The position numbers and the translations under genes were made by a program. From assembly GCA_951213105.1 (NCBI GenBank), contig OX578135.1, positions 162,843,250 to 162,907,249 on the forward strand: a stretch of DNA of 64,000 nucleotides. Reading direction: 5' to 3'. Positions 47,616 through 58,533 of the stretch are shown here, piece by piece (the stretch's first letter is position 1; each line of letters opens with the position of its first letter). The notes beneath the pieces are model-generated. The model did not search any database, was not told where the DNA came from, and worked only from the letters and a program-made list of their open reading frames with translations. The stretch is from Amaurobius ferox. Lineage: Eukaryota; Arthropoda; Arachnida; Araneae; Amaurobiidae.

Positions 47616-48002
47616 TGTTGTTGTTGTTGAGACCCAGACCGTCCGACCTACCAGAAAAGTGTAAGGTAACTGTATGGACGGCCGGGAAGTGCCACCCAAT
47701 TTAGACCGGAACCCAGTGGGGGAGGCATCCACAGGGACCGTACCCTCCTTCCCCTACCACCAACCTCTCGGAAGGACTTACGGACCCACATGTTTAACGT
47801 GATCGTACTCCGCATGAACACGGCGGCATTTGTGGTAGCGTGCAAATCTAGCGCGCAAACCACGGGGATACCGCACCCGAGATGGCCAACAGCACGCGGT
47901 GTTCCGAGGTGGTCACCCACCAAGTACTAACCGCGCCCGATGCTGCTTGACTTCGGTGATCTAATGAGAACCGGTGTTTTCAGCACGGTACGGCCGTTGG
48001 CC
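47616..48002 (-). mobile_element. 5S-tRNA chimeric SINE with target-site duplication
   Basis: The element is flanked by a perfect 15-bp direct repeat, GCTGACCCAGAGGGT, at 47601-47615 and 48003-48017, within Tigger coding sequence. In sense (minus) order: a complete 5S rRNA-derived head (48001-47884), a tRNA-like stretch (CGGTATCCCCGTGGTTTGCG, box B lost), the shared body (CTTCCGAGAGGTTGGTGGTA to GGGTTCCGGTCTAAATTGGG), the tail hairpin (47683-47637) and a CAA-repeat tail (plus-strand GTT repeats from 47616). Polymerase III transcription and LINE-mediated insertion are inferred from the structure. Confidence 0.9.
47884..48001 (-). repeat. 5S rRNA-derived head of the SINE
   Basis: The minus strand begins GCCAACGGCCGTACCGTGCT and ends ACCGCGTGCTGTTGGCC, 118 nt. 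The internal control region is present: an A-box-like AAGTCAAGCAGCATCGGGCG, GGTTAGTACTTGG, and a C-box-like GTGGGTGACCACCTCGG. It resembles arthropod 5S rRNA over its whole length. It is not a free 5S gene: it lies inside the target duplication and runs straight into the SINE body. Confidence 0.9.
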
Positions 48003-48175
48003 GCTGACCCAGAGGGTGTAAATTGTTTTCAAATCAAACTAGAAAATATTATCACTGCAGAAAACTTAACAGCAGAACAGTTATACAACATCAACAAAAC
48101 TGGTCTGTACTATAGAATGCTACCTTCCAAAACTTTAGCATCTAAAACAGAAGCAGTTGCCTCCGGATATATAAA

Positions 48176-49063
48176 AAAAAAAACTGATGTGGGCAACACA
48201 TGATTTTCCTTATATAATGCAATGAATTTACTACTTTTACAGTAAAAAAAATAGGTTTTTCTTATAGTAGATACTTATATTCTTTCCAAGATATTGAATT
48301 TTCGACGATTAGTCGTCATTTTAATCTATTTGGCGAGATTTTCGTTAATTTGACAACATTTCAAAAAGAAGCCAAGTTGGCAACATTCCACCAAATTCGT
48401 CGCCAAAATCTCGCCAAGTTTTACTGACGGAGAAATAAGGTATTCTTATAGCAGATAAATGTCTATTGGCGTTCAAATACAAAAGTATTACTCGAAGTAT
48501 ATTTTCTCATGCATGGAACGAGCTAGATCCACGAGAATCATGTCACCAAATTTATCGCATGGTATTACATATGAAAAGAGAACATGTTTCTCAATAGGAA
48601 ATATATTTCTTTTTATTTTATATGACTTTTTGATAATTGTTTTTGAAAAATGTGCAATATCTTGAGAACGGTTCATGTTAGCGCTCTAAAATTTATGTTA
48701 ATCGTTTTCTAATGAAAAATTACATAAGAAATGTCTATTTGCGTAACTTTATTAGCAGTTTTGATTTTTTGATGATTTTTTCAAAATTTCACTCGAAAAT
48801 TTAGGGCGATTCTGAGCATTCGATTACGTTTAAAAACAATATGCTTCCAGTGTTTATGAATTGTGATTTTTGTACCAAATTTCGTTCGAATCAGTCCATT
48901 CGTTCGTCAGTTATCGTCTCCACAGACACACACACACAGACATCACTTCAAAAATGTTTGATTCATGATCAGGGATGCTTGAAACGTGCTCTCCTGTCGA
49001 AAACTCGAATTCGAATTTTCGACCCCGTCACAATACTTTCACATTATGTATATAAGGAAAGTC
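48176..49063 (+). repeat. Dispersed repeat family A, copy 5, inserted in Tigger
   Basis: A nearly full-length copy (888 bp) interrupts the Tigger transposase frame, with a tentative 5-bp direct repeat ATAAA at 48171-48175 and 49064-49068. It begins with an A run and CTGATGTGGGCAACACATGA and ends TATGTATATAAGGAAAGTC. Removing it with one ATAAA restores the conserved K-D-R-V-T reading of the transposase. Confidence 0.8.
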
Positions 49064-49662
49064 ATAAAGATAGGGTAACTTTATCTTTGTGTAGCAATTC
49101 TACTGGCACACATAAGTTACCCATTATGCTTATAGGAAAGTCAAGGCTGCTAAGGGCATTTAAAAACATCAATATGGCTTACCTTCCAGTTCATTATCGA
49201 GCTCAAAAATCCGCTTGGATGAACACTTTCCTCTTAAAAGAATGGTTCAAATCACAGTTTGTTCTGCCAGTTGAAAAACATTTGGAATCAAAAGGGTTGC
49301 CCTTAAAGGCGCAATCTTGTTTCTAGAAAATGCTCCGTCACATCCAAATAAAGAAGAACTTAAGGTGGGAAATATAAAAGCAGTTTTCTTCCCATCTAAC
49401 GTTACATCACTTGTTCAACCGATGGATCACGGTGTAATTGAATCCTTTAAACCAAGATACAGTCGGAAGCTACTGGTAGCGTTACAAAATGAAGATATTA
49501 ATGTCAATCTTCTTGACTCAATAAAGGCTATAAATATTAAAGATGTGGCGTACATAGTTGCCTCAGCATGGTCAGAAACGCTCACCTCAACTTTAAAGAA
49601 AGAGTGGTGGAAGCTAATGGCTCCTATACAACAAGAAACAAACGAAAAGGAATCGTCTAAAG

Positions 49663-51037
49663 CAGGGTTCCCACCACTAAGTGAGGAAAAGAGGGGGAGA
49701 ATTTCTCTCCTTCCAAAAAATTTTGGGAGAGATTTTCTGTTATAAGGAGAGACACTTAAAATTTCATTTTTTTTTTTACCATGCTAATTTAGAAAGTAAT
49801 AAAAAAGAAAGCATTAACTATAACTCATATTCTTCGACATTTAAATTTTTTAATTCTTAAAACTAACATTCTTTTAACATTCTTACTAACATTCTTTTTA
49901 AAAATTAATTAGGAGTCGTTTAAGTATTAAGTAAGCACATTTTTGGTAATTTTATAGCTCCCCCCCCCCCAGTTGTTAGCAAAAATACTCAAATTCCTGA
50001 CTTCCCCCATGCTTACGTTATGATTTTATTTGCTGACATAAAAACATCTACATGGGTTATTTTATGTACAATGACTCACATGCGAATTTACGATTTTTTT
50101 GTCTGTAAACTGCAAAAGTCGAGGGCCGACTGTATTTACTTTATATTTTGATTTTCAAATCATTTTATGATCAATTTTCATGCAGCAATAGCAATTAAAA
50201 ACTTTAACGATTTTTGATCGCCGAAGGCGAATATCGACGAAAACTATTTCACTAGGCAAATAGAATTAGGTAATAAATTTGACTTTATGTTTGAAAATGG
50301 ATTTTTTTTTTTTTTTTTTTTTTGTATTTTTTACAAAACTTGCAGAACATAAGGATTGCATCATCCTTTTGTTGAATCTCAAGCCAGTCATGTGATTTTA
50401 GCCATTTTGTTTGACTCGACTTTTTTCTTTTTGTTTTTAAAATAGCCTTTATTTCATAAATAATACGTTTGTAAAATAATTTTTCTGTATAAAACGCGAA
50501 ACAATTACAAACACTGTAGTCGATGCAAACAGATTGGAAAAGTGGGAAATATTTTTCAAATTAAACGAGATATGCCGAGGATAGCGTACAAATGCAGATT
50601 TTCGTGATGCTGCTGCAAAATAACCTTTCATTTTATTAATAATACGGTAGAAAAATGGTTTGGTTTTTATTATTTGTATATTAAACGACATAATTATAAA
50701 AACATTCAGTCGATGCAAATATATTGTGAAAATGGCGCGATTGACTGCGCGATTGCAAATCGCGATTGACTGTGATTCAGACGTAGCTACGAAATCGCGG
50801 TCCGCGACCGCTCGGCAATCGGCCCGCGATTCGCAACAACGAGGCAACTGATCGCGATTTGCGGTCGCGAAGCAATCGGCCCGATCGGGATCGGATTTCT
50901 CGGTATCCAATTTGAAGGAAAAAATAATTTTAGGCTGGAACTGGAGATGGAAATTCTCGCGCAGTCTAAATTTTTACGCGAGATTTTTCATAGATTTCGC
51001 GAGAATCTCGCGGGTTCGCGCTGAAATGGGAACCCTG
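49663..51037. mobile_element. Non-autonomous hAT element
   Basis: An 8-bp direct repeat GTCTAAAG (49655-49662, 51038-51045) flanks a 1,375-bp element. Its termini are CAGGGTTCCCA and TGGGAACCCTG, perfect inverted repeats. Both features define hAT elements. The interior has a C run near 49960-49969, a T run at 50304-50323, two diverged copies of an approximately 190-bp block (TCGATGCAAA..AAAGTG at 50520 and 50712) and a GC-rich block at 50740-50905 full of CGCGATTG/CAATCG. A 153-codon minus frame (50449-50910) crosses that block and shows no family resemblance; it is not called as a gene. Confidence 0.88.
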
Positions 51038-51954
51038 GTCTAAAGTAATTGACGAAATGCCATCAACAGAACTCTCTGCATTAAACTTTGCCAAAACTTT
51101 TGAAGTTGTAGTAATGTTACAAAAGTAGATGTTGAAAAGTGGTTTAAAATTGATAATGACTTGGGAGTCAAAATGTGATCTGATGAAGACATCATCGAGA
51201 CTATCATTGATGTGCCTCAAGACTTCGCGGAAGATTCGGATGATGCAGATTGACCAACAGACTCATGAGTTTCCCACACTGATGGAATGTATGCTTTAAT
51301 TCGTTATGTTGAGCAACAATCTTCATTATGTTGAACAACAATCAACCTCGAAGTCATAGATGTAATATTAATAACGAAATGGCAGAACTTCACAGCCAAA
51401 AATCGGTATTCAAGTTTAAAATAAAAAAAGTAACCAATTTCTTTAAAGAATAGTAATGCAATTGTATGTACACTAGTACAGTACGTATTTTTAATTTTCT
51501 TGATGTAGTCTATTAAATATAATTTTTAATAGTAGTATAGTACGTACAGTAATTATTTTTGCCTTTATTTGTTTAAATATGTTTATAATGCACAATTTTC
51601 CTTATAACATAGAGTCTAACAGACCTATAAGAGAAATGCCATGAATTTAACATTTTTTAAATCACTCCCGTTTAACCAGATTTTCTCTTAACCGGCCTAC
51701 CTTCGGTCTCAATTAAGCCGGTTAAGCGGGGTTCTACTGCATATATATAAATATATATATATATTGAGTACTCAAAATTTGGCCAATTATAATTTTATTA
51801 TACAAATTTGGGTACTAAAATATATTTATCCATAATAAGTAATACATTGCCTACACGAATCTTAGGTAATACCATAAAATTACTAATCTTACAATAATCA
51901 TGTTAATTACTTTCCCATGCTACAGAACATTGTATAAAGTATTGTTTTCAGGAA

Positions 51955-52630
51955 AAATGTTTATTTCAAGATTTTGATTTCAATATATGTTTTAGGACCT
52001 TCTGAACAAGTTTTGACTATTTTTAGAGTGATGTCCATTTGTCTGTCTGTTGTCGATTTATGTACATGATAGCTGGCACAAATATTAATAGATTTTGACG
52101 AAACATTTTATACGACTTTCTTAACAAAAAAACTTGAATTAAATAGAAGTTTTTGAAATTTGAGCAAAAACTTCTTTTTGAAATGTATTCAAAATTTTAT
52201 ATTTTCTTAACATGGCAACATGGGACAAAATTTAACATAATTATGCATAAAAGGGGTTATTTATAGCTTGATTAACTTAACAGTTTCTTAACAGAAACGT
52301 CACAGTTTCACACATTGTAATGAAAAATAGCCACTATACAATTTTGTGTTCATGACATCATTTAGCCTAACTAAAAGGAGGGGGGGGAGGAGTTCTCCCA
52401 CAAAGGGATACTTTGCTAAGCCTGGTTTTTTCCAAAGGTTTTTTCAAACCCTTTAAAATGAAGGGCATGCTATAATTGTGATCATTTGAAGCAACAATGC
52501 AGTATTTTCGAAAAATTTGCAAAAAAAAATTTTTCAAAAGAAGGGGGAAAAAAGAAGAAAAAAAATAACATACTGTCTAAATATGGATTCTGGTATGAGA
52601 AAGTCAATTTGAGCCACACACTAGTTAATT
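51955..52630 (+). repeat. Dispersed repeat family B, copy 2
   Basis: It is an inverted counterpart of 34722-35335, running from TTTCAAGATTTTGATTTCAA through TTAGAGTGATGTCCATTTGT and AAAAGGGGTTATTTATAGCT to ATATGGATTCTGGTATGAGA. It lies in the synergin intron just downstream of the 52670-52749 exon. Non-coding. Confidence 0.6.
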
Positions 52631-52669
52631 TTTTATATGTATACCAAAAAATTAAGAAATATTAAATAC

Positions 52670-52749
52670 CTTATTCCTACTGGTACAGAAGCAACTGGTA
52701 CGAACATTCTTGGCATAGCAGGCATAAAAGAGACTCTGTTCTGGACATT
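52670..52749 (-). CDS. SYNRG: Synergin gamma, N-terminal methionine/proline-rich exon
   Basis: The acceptor is TTTATTAG|AATGTCC and the donor ATAAG|GTATTT. The 80-bp exon reads NVQNRVSFMPAMPRMF and VPVASVPVGI, leaving in phase 2, which matches the entry of the coiled-coil exon exactly. A methionine/proline/glycine-rich N-terminus before the coiled region is characteristic of synergin gamma. The exon with the start codon and any further 5' exons were not identified; they should lie at higher coordinates or outside the window. Short length keeps confidence moderate. Confidence 0.62.
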
Positions 52750-54540
52750 CTAATAAATTAAACAAAAAAAGTGGTCAAAAGTAGAATCAATTAGCACTAC
52801 ATATGTGCCAAAATACTGGTCACGGTGCTGTTAGGGAAACTAAGAGTAGCTTTATCTATAAAAAAAAAAATGACATTACATTTTACAATAGATTTGAAGT
52901 TACTTAAACTGAAAATCAAATTTGAAGCAATAAAGAAACCATTCCTTAATTTTAAAATTATATATATTTATATACTAGTCATATTATTTTACCATGAACT
53001 GTCAATCTCCTTTTTTTAGTATCATAATCTACTTACTTTCCTTTTTATTTCAGCTTCACTCTTAATTTTGCATTCAATACCTCAACTTTTATCATATATC
53101 AGAGGCTGCCATTAAAAAAATTTTACGGGTGCTTTTACTCTTTTCTCAAAATCTGAGAGATAATTTCCAAAGCAGGAAGTATTTAAAATAAATAGGATCT
53201 AATATTATAAATTATTTTTAAATATTTTAATATAAACTATTATACTTATTTTCAATTATATCTATAATAAAAATGTTTGTTTATAGACATTTTCTACCTT
53301 TGTTAGAATAACTATTATCCCAAAGAAAGCTTGTTATGCTTCTCCAAGAAGTTTATATTCTTACATTTTTATTTTATGCTGTTTTACTACCAAACATTTT
53401 AAACACAATATAAATATATTTATTTTATTTATATGTTGGTGTGCTAAGACAGAAAAAAGCATAAACTATTATTGGGTCAGACAGTCCACTTTATTCGACC
53501 ATGTCCAAGCCTCCACTGCCAATTCCATTTGTGACTCTTTTGCACTCATGTTGACACCTTAGTGCCATCTATACGATCTTTTAGAAGATTCAATATCATT
53601 ACATCTTTTTCCCCTTTCATAATAAAAAAGATAAGCAATCTTCAGCGGAGAATTTTCCACTTTTTATTTTCTCCCCAATTCATTTGAAAATGAAATGTAA
53701 TATTCCTTCCACAGTGCTTTTTGAAATGTAGTAACTTTACAAGAAGTTTTTTTATTATTTAGTTTTCTAATTTTGAAGAGGAAAGGGAATAATAATAAAG
53801 GGGGGGGTTACCTTCATAGTCTCAGATGTTTTTGAATTTAAGATATGTTAAAATTCAAGAAAAAGTAAGAAATCCATATTATTTTTTTTTTTTTTGTTAA
53901 AAAAAAATTCTGGCCCGAGATACAGGCCGCCAAAGATGACGTCTCGGGCACCATTTCTCACTTGCAATTTTCGGCAAAATTTTAAAAAGCTATATCTCTG
54001 GAATGGTTCAAGATATTTTGTTACGGTTCTTTTATTGAAAGATAATATTTTTCTGATTAAAATGATATCCTCCGTTTGGAAATAAGTGTCCAAGTTCTTT
54101 TGCTGTAGCCTTCTGAACTTTTTTTTTAAACATAAAAAATAATTTTTTATTTCAAAAATGCCAATCCCAAAAATTTTGATTTTTTGACTGTTGATCAGTA
54201 CCATTCCCTGAAAAGGAGATCTTCCACTTTTGAGTTTAACAGGTTTTATAACAATGTTCATGGTTTAGCTTCCATGGTTAATTTCTTTATGCATTTTTTT
54301 CTTCTCAAAAACAACTTTCTGAAAAGGAGAACACGCCACTTTGGTTCTGGAATATTTCATAATTTTGTTTTTTTAAGAAATTCATTTTCGGACTAATGTG
54401 ATGGAATAAATAAAACTGATGCTCAATAATGCTCAATGTGATGGAATAAATAAAACTGATAAATTAAACAAAGTTGGAACTGGTGAAATATTTTAATTCT
54501 TCTGGATTTTCTTTACACAGAATCTTCCAAATCATTAAAG
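52750..54540. other. Intron or intergenic stretch with degraded repeats
   Basis: To 53885 nothing is recognised beyond AT-rich sequence. 53886-54400 looks like a repeat of the kind carrying CCCGAGATACAGGCCGCCAA, with opposing open frames that are not convincing genes. A short duplication of GTGATGGAATAAATAAAACTG occurs at 54399 and 54439. Confidence 0.4.
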
Positions 54541-54727
54541 GTCTTCTGGAACAATGTGAAAGCTTCCAGCTAATTCCAGAATGTAACAGAACCTTCTAGA
54601 ACAATCTGGAATCATCCAGATAATTCCAGAATGTAAGAGAACCTTCTAGAACAATCTGGAAGCTTCCAGATAATTCCAGAATATAACAGAACCTTCTAGA
54701 ACAATCTGGGACCATCCAGATAATTCT
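54541..54727. repeat. 50-bp tandem array with heat-shock-element geometry
   Basis: 3.7 copies start at 54541, 54591, 54641 and 54691. The unit reads as ten consecutive 5-mers alternating nGAAn and nTTCn types, for example AGAAC CTTCT AGAAC then GGAAG CTTCC. Because 50 is a multiple of 10, the alternation stays in register from unit to unit. Heat shock factor trimers bind alternating nGAAn/nTTCn blocks. Some blocks are one base off (AATCT, AGATA, GTAAC). Regulatory function is inference. Confidence 0.75.
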
Positions 54728-54781
54728 GTGTGTTTAGCCTAGTTTGGTCTGCGAGCTGTAAACATTTCATGAGATGTCACA

Positions 54782-54943
54782 ATGCCTCTATGACGACAGA
54801 AGGCACCATATAAGCAAGTTATGAAGTTTGAAAGGGGACGGATGATCGGCCTTTGTGAAGTGGGATCTTATTGTGCAATAGCAGCTTGTATGGAAGGCAA
54901 TCAATACCTTGACATTGATGCACATGTGGAAGTAGGGGACTGA
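54782..54943 (+). pseudogene. Tc1-type transposase N-terminal relic
   Basis: The frame from the ATG at 54782 reads MPL, a TGA, RRQKAPYKQ, then VMKFERGRMIGLCEVGSYCAI and AACMEGNQYL. FERGRMIGL..VGSYCAIA matches the first helix-turn-helix of Tc1-family transposases (ERG-IIGL-EAG-S-R-IA). It ends after about 50 residues. It sits 55 bp after the GAA/TTC array. One stop and truncation make it inactive. Confidence 0.6.
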
Positions 54944-55269
54944 AGAGAACTGGACCAGAGTTGGGGAAAATACATTGAAAATATATTTTCGATACAAAAT
55001 ACAAAGATTTTAGGGTATAAAATACAAAATACTTTTTAAATTAAAAAATTCCAAATACAAAATACATTTATTTTCAAAATATAAAATACATTTTAAAAAA
55101 TTAAACAGTGCTGTGTATTGGACCAAATTTTCTGTGAAAAGCAGTATTTATTTATACATTAAACTTTGTATTTTCAAAATATTAACATTGGCATTTTAAA
55201 AGGATTAGAATGTATTGCAAAAGTATGAGCTAAAAGACTAAACTCTTTGAAATTTTAAATCTCCAAATT
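54944..55269. repeat. Low-complexity AAATACAAAATAC block
   Basis: Irregular repeats of AAAATACAAAATAC and TATTTTCAAAATA occupy about 54960-55200. They have no coding or regulatory features I can name. Confidence 0.5.
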
Positions 55270-56718
55270 AATAAAAAAAAAAAAAATCTGATGTGGACAG
55301 CACATGACTTTCCTTATACGAATATAATGCAATAAATTTACTCCTTTTACAGTAAAAAAATAATGTATAAGATCGACGGTACTGTGTTTTTAACGTTGAA
55401 TTGTACATTTGGCGTTTTTCCAGATGACAACCTGTAAAACTATTTCAAAGCACCTAATTAACATATTTCGTGCAACTCTAAATAAACAACTATCAATATT
55501 GATAGCATCCTCAGTAAGAGGTCTAGTCCATACATTAAAATATTTTAATAATTATTTCATCAATTAGGCATTTTCATTAATTTAGTGTCATTTTAGCAAT
55601 TTTGATGATATTTTCATCAATCTGAGTGCGAAATGTCGCCAAGTTAGTGATACTTTGCTAGATTATTCGCCAAGTTCACCAAAATGCATCACCAAGTGTT
55701 ACAGACAAATGGAGAAAAGAGCATTTCTTATATACTAGAAGATATGCCCGTCATATGACTGAAATCAGAATTTGCGAAACATTATTTCCCATTTGGTGTC
55801 ATTTTTATCAATTTGGCGACATTTTTGTCCCTTTGGCAACATTTAAAATAGTCAGCAGGTTGACGACGTCCTGCTAAATTACTCGTCAAGTGCTACGGAC
55901 GGACAAATAGAGAAATGGGTTATTCTTATAATCTACTCTTATGTTCTTCCCAAGATATTGAACTTTCATCAATTAGTCGTCATTTCATTGATTTAGCGTC
56001 GGTTTCATCAATTTGAAAAAATTTTATCAATTGGGTGACATTTTCGTCAATTTAGTAACATTTAAAAAAGTTGCCAAGTTGGTGACATTCCACCAAATTC
56101 ATCGCCAAAATCTCACCAAGCATTACGGACGGAGAAATAAGTTAGTCTTATAGCAGATAACTGACTATTTACGTCCAAATACAAAAGTATTACTCAAAGT
56201 ATCTTTATCATAAATGGAACGAGCTAGATCCACGAGAATGATGTCACCAAATTTATCGCATGGTATTACATATGAAAATTGAACATATTTCTCAATAGGA
56301 AATATTTTTTTAATTTTATATGATTTTTTGATAATTTTTTTGAAAAATGTGTAATATCTCGAAAACGGTTCATGCTAGAGTTCTAAAGTTTATGTCAATC
56401 ATTTTCTAATGAAAAATTACAGAAGAAATTACAGAAAAATTAGAAGAAATTACTATTTGCGTAACTTTATTAATTTCACTCAAAAATTTAGTGGGGTTCT
56501 AAACATTCAATTGTGTTTAAAAACAATAGGCTTCCAGTATTCATGTAACCTAATTGAAATTTTTGTACCAAATTTTAATCGAATGGCTCCATTCGTTCAT
56601 GAGATATCGTCTCTACAGGCTCACTGACACACACACACATCACCTCAAAAACATTTGATTCGCGTTCAGGGATGCTTGAAACGTGCTCGCCCATCAAAAC
56701 CCTTTCACAATACATTAT
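55270..56718 (+). repeat. Dispersed repeat family A, copy 6, interrupted
   Basis: The start is ATCTGATGTGGACAGCACAT at about 55286. The typical middle and 3' parts run at about 55925-56714, with about 550 bp of partly duplicated, family-like sequence between. The 3' terminus is split by the second piggyBac; the remaining end, ACTATGTATATAAAGAAAGT, continues at about 58538. Confidence 0.7.
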
Positions 56719-58533
56719 CCTTTCGCGACTGTTGGCACGCCCGCATGCCGCCTGCGAGCTTGCATTCAAGGACGTACGGCACGCACTCGTGCCGGAAAGA
56801 ACTTTACCCTAAACGCCGAGTGGCACGTATCGGTGTTTCTACGTGAAACGTTTTCCTTTGAATTTATTTGTCTACTAGATGGCGTTAAATGCCCGTGGAA
56901 GCAACTTAAATGTATTTTGCAGATGCTTGACCTTGGCACAAGCAGAATCCAATAAATTATTTCTCCATTTGGAGTGTTGAAACATATGGTTCTGTAAAGT
57001 AAACAGACAGAGCTCTTCTCGCAGCATCAACAATTTTATAATTGAGTTCCGGGTCTCCTTTTGATTTTAGCTTTTAATGATATTGTTGGTGAATTACAGG
57101 AATATAAGAGAGTATTTTTTTTTTTTGGGGGGGGGGGGGGGGGGGTTAAAGGAATGTGCGACAGTGAAATGATTAGGCTATTTTGGATAAAAGTATGGCT
57201 GGTTTGAGATGTTTCCTTTCTGTGGAAGAATATACGCGTATGGTAAACGAACCAGACAGTAATGAAAGCAAAGCAGATTGTAAAGATTCATGGAACAGTG
57301 TTATTTCTGATGATGAATCTGAAAATGCAATTGATTCTTCAGATTCTGAGCATACTATTATTACAATGCCGCCAGCTTCAGTTGCTGTTTTTTCGAATCA
57401 TGTTTGGACATGTGATTTGAAAGATCTGAATTCTTTGGAGTTTTTGAACATACCTAGAATAAATCCCAATATCATGCCGCCTAATTTAGATAAAGAACTT
57501 GATTTTTTTAGTATATATTTTGATGATGAACTAGTAGAATTTATCGTAAAAGCAATTAATGAGTTTGCAAAGAAAAAATGGGAGAAAAATCTCCTCTCTC
57601 CTTCCACATCGAAGACTCCACCTGTTTCAAATATATTTACACCTGTGACAGGAAACGAATTTCGAGTGTTTCTCGCACTAGTAATTTTGACGAGCATTGT
57701 CAGAAAACCAAATCTCAAAATGTATTTTTCTAGGAATCCAAATATCAGTACTCCTTTTTTCAATTCAGTTATGAGTCGCGATCGATTTATAGGAATATTA
57801 CGTTACCTTCATTTTACTCTTGATAGTAATGCACAAAAACTAAATAAATTGAAACCCATGTTAGATGCATTAGTTTCAAAATTTAAATCTATATACACTC
57901 CTAGAAGAAATATGTTCATTGATGAATCTTTGTTCTCATGGAAAGGAAGGCTGGGATTTTGTCAATATATCCCCTCGTAAAGGTCCAGATATGGAATAAA
58001 AATATATAAATTGTCAGAATCGAAATCAGGCTCTATATAGAATTTCCTCGTGTATACTGGAAAAGACACGGAGTTATCAAGCTCTGATGGTGGGTATGGA
58101 GAACGCGTTGTGAAAACACTTCTAAGTGAACTTTTAGGAAAAGGATGTACTTTGTATTTGGATAAATTTTTTACCTCTCCTGTACTTGCAAAGTATATGT
58201 TGTCTAAGAATATGCATATATGTGGTACAGTTTTAAAAAATCGGAAGGACATGCCAAAGAATTATCCATCTGTCCCTAAAACATATATACAATAAATTTT
58301 TAATATTTTGATAAAAGAAAATTTGTATGAAAAATATATATCAAATAGAAAATAAGTATTTCCTTTCTTCCTGAAAAAAGCAGAATGCTGCGTTGAACGG
58401 GTGATTTTTAGTGAATTTTTTTCGAGAGTTAAGCTTAGCGCAAAAAAATAGCCGTCTTTTGGGAAAAGTTCGGAAACGAAGCGCTCCGTCCTTTGGGCCA
58501 CGGCAGTTTCGGAATGCCACCGTCCCGAAAGGG
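56719..58533 (+). mobile_element. Internally deleted piggyBac element, copy 2
   Basis: The termini CCTTTCGCGACTG and ACCGTCCCGAAAGGG flank 1,815 bp homologous to the 18.2-kb copy. The flanks read TTAT on both sides (56715-56718, 58534-58537) instead of TTAA, and the left end has lost one C. It is inserted in the 3' end of dispersed family A copy 6. A G run lies near 57127-57146. Confidence 0.88.
57195..58294 (+). pseudogene. Truncated piggyBac transposase, copy 2
   Basis: One frame is open from MAGLRCFLSVEEYTRM for about 260 codons through FIDESLFSWKGRLGF to YIPS, where a TAA at about 57976 replaces a lysine codon of copy 1. A further TAG follows near 58038 (TATATAG against TATATATGG in copy 1). 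After that, the second catalytic D (LYLDKFFTSPVLAKYML) and the same truncated end VPKTYIQ follow. Lesions differ from those of copy 1, but the C-terminal truncation is identical. The third catalytic D is absent. Confidence 0.85.

Larger units (their letters stand above)
47155..51255 (+). pseudogene. Tigger transposase, broken
   Basis: Segments in order: a CENP-B-type helix-turn-helix (KRKRVAVSMEKRLNAIKKM, then IAKDFGVGESTVSDWKR) from 47155; after a frameshift near 47330 and a TGA near 47418, the second HTH region ending in GWLNSWKKRHSIHQL; YNINKTGLYYRMLPSKTL at 48070-48145; KDRVTLSLCSNSTGTHKL and LPVHYRAQKSAWMNTFLL from 49066; ENAPSHPNKEE and VTSLVQPMDHGVIESFKP to 49650; and an acidic C-terminal tail at 51046-51255. 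Family members read DNAPSHP at the second catalytic position; here it is ENAPSHP, so the active site is altered too. Insertions split it at 47601-48017, 48171-49068 and 49655-51045. Confidence 0.87.
46778..51739 (+). mobile_element. Tigger (pogo-type) DNA transposon with three nested insertions
   Basis: The termini CAGTAGAACTCCGCTTAACC (46778) and GGTTAAGCGGGGTTCTACTG (ending 51739) are inverted repeats. Typical Tigger subterminal TTTAACCGGC motifs lie at both ends. TA precedes the left end; the right flank reads CA, probably a mutated TA. Removing the SINE, the dispersed repeat and the hAT element leaves about 2.3 kb, a normal Tigger size. It sits in the synergin intron in the opposite orientation to the gene. 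Confidence 0.88.

Noticed and set aside
47538..47923. Minus open frames through the SINE (also 10063-10536 and 11503-11778)
   Set aside because: They follow the SINE body, differ between copies, and have no protein family.
47884..48001. Functional 5S rRNA gene
   Set aside because: The sequence is enclosed by a SINE target duplication and continues into the SINE body; it is a derived head.
50449..50910. 153-codon minus open frame in the hAT element
   Set aside because: No domain or family resemblance; it crosses the GC-rich motif block and the duplicated AT-rich block.
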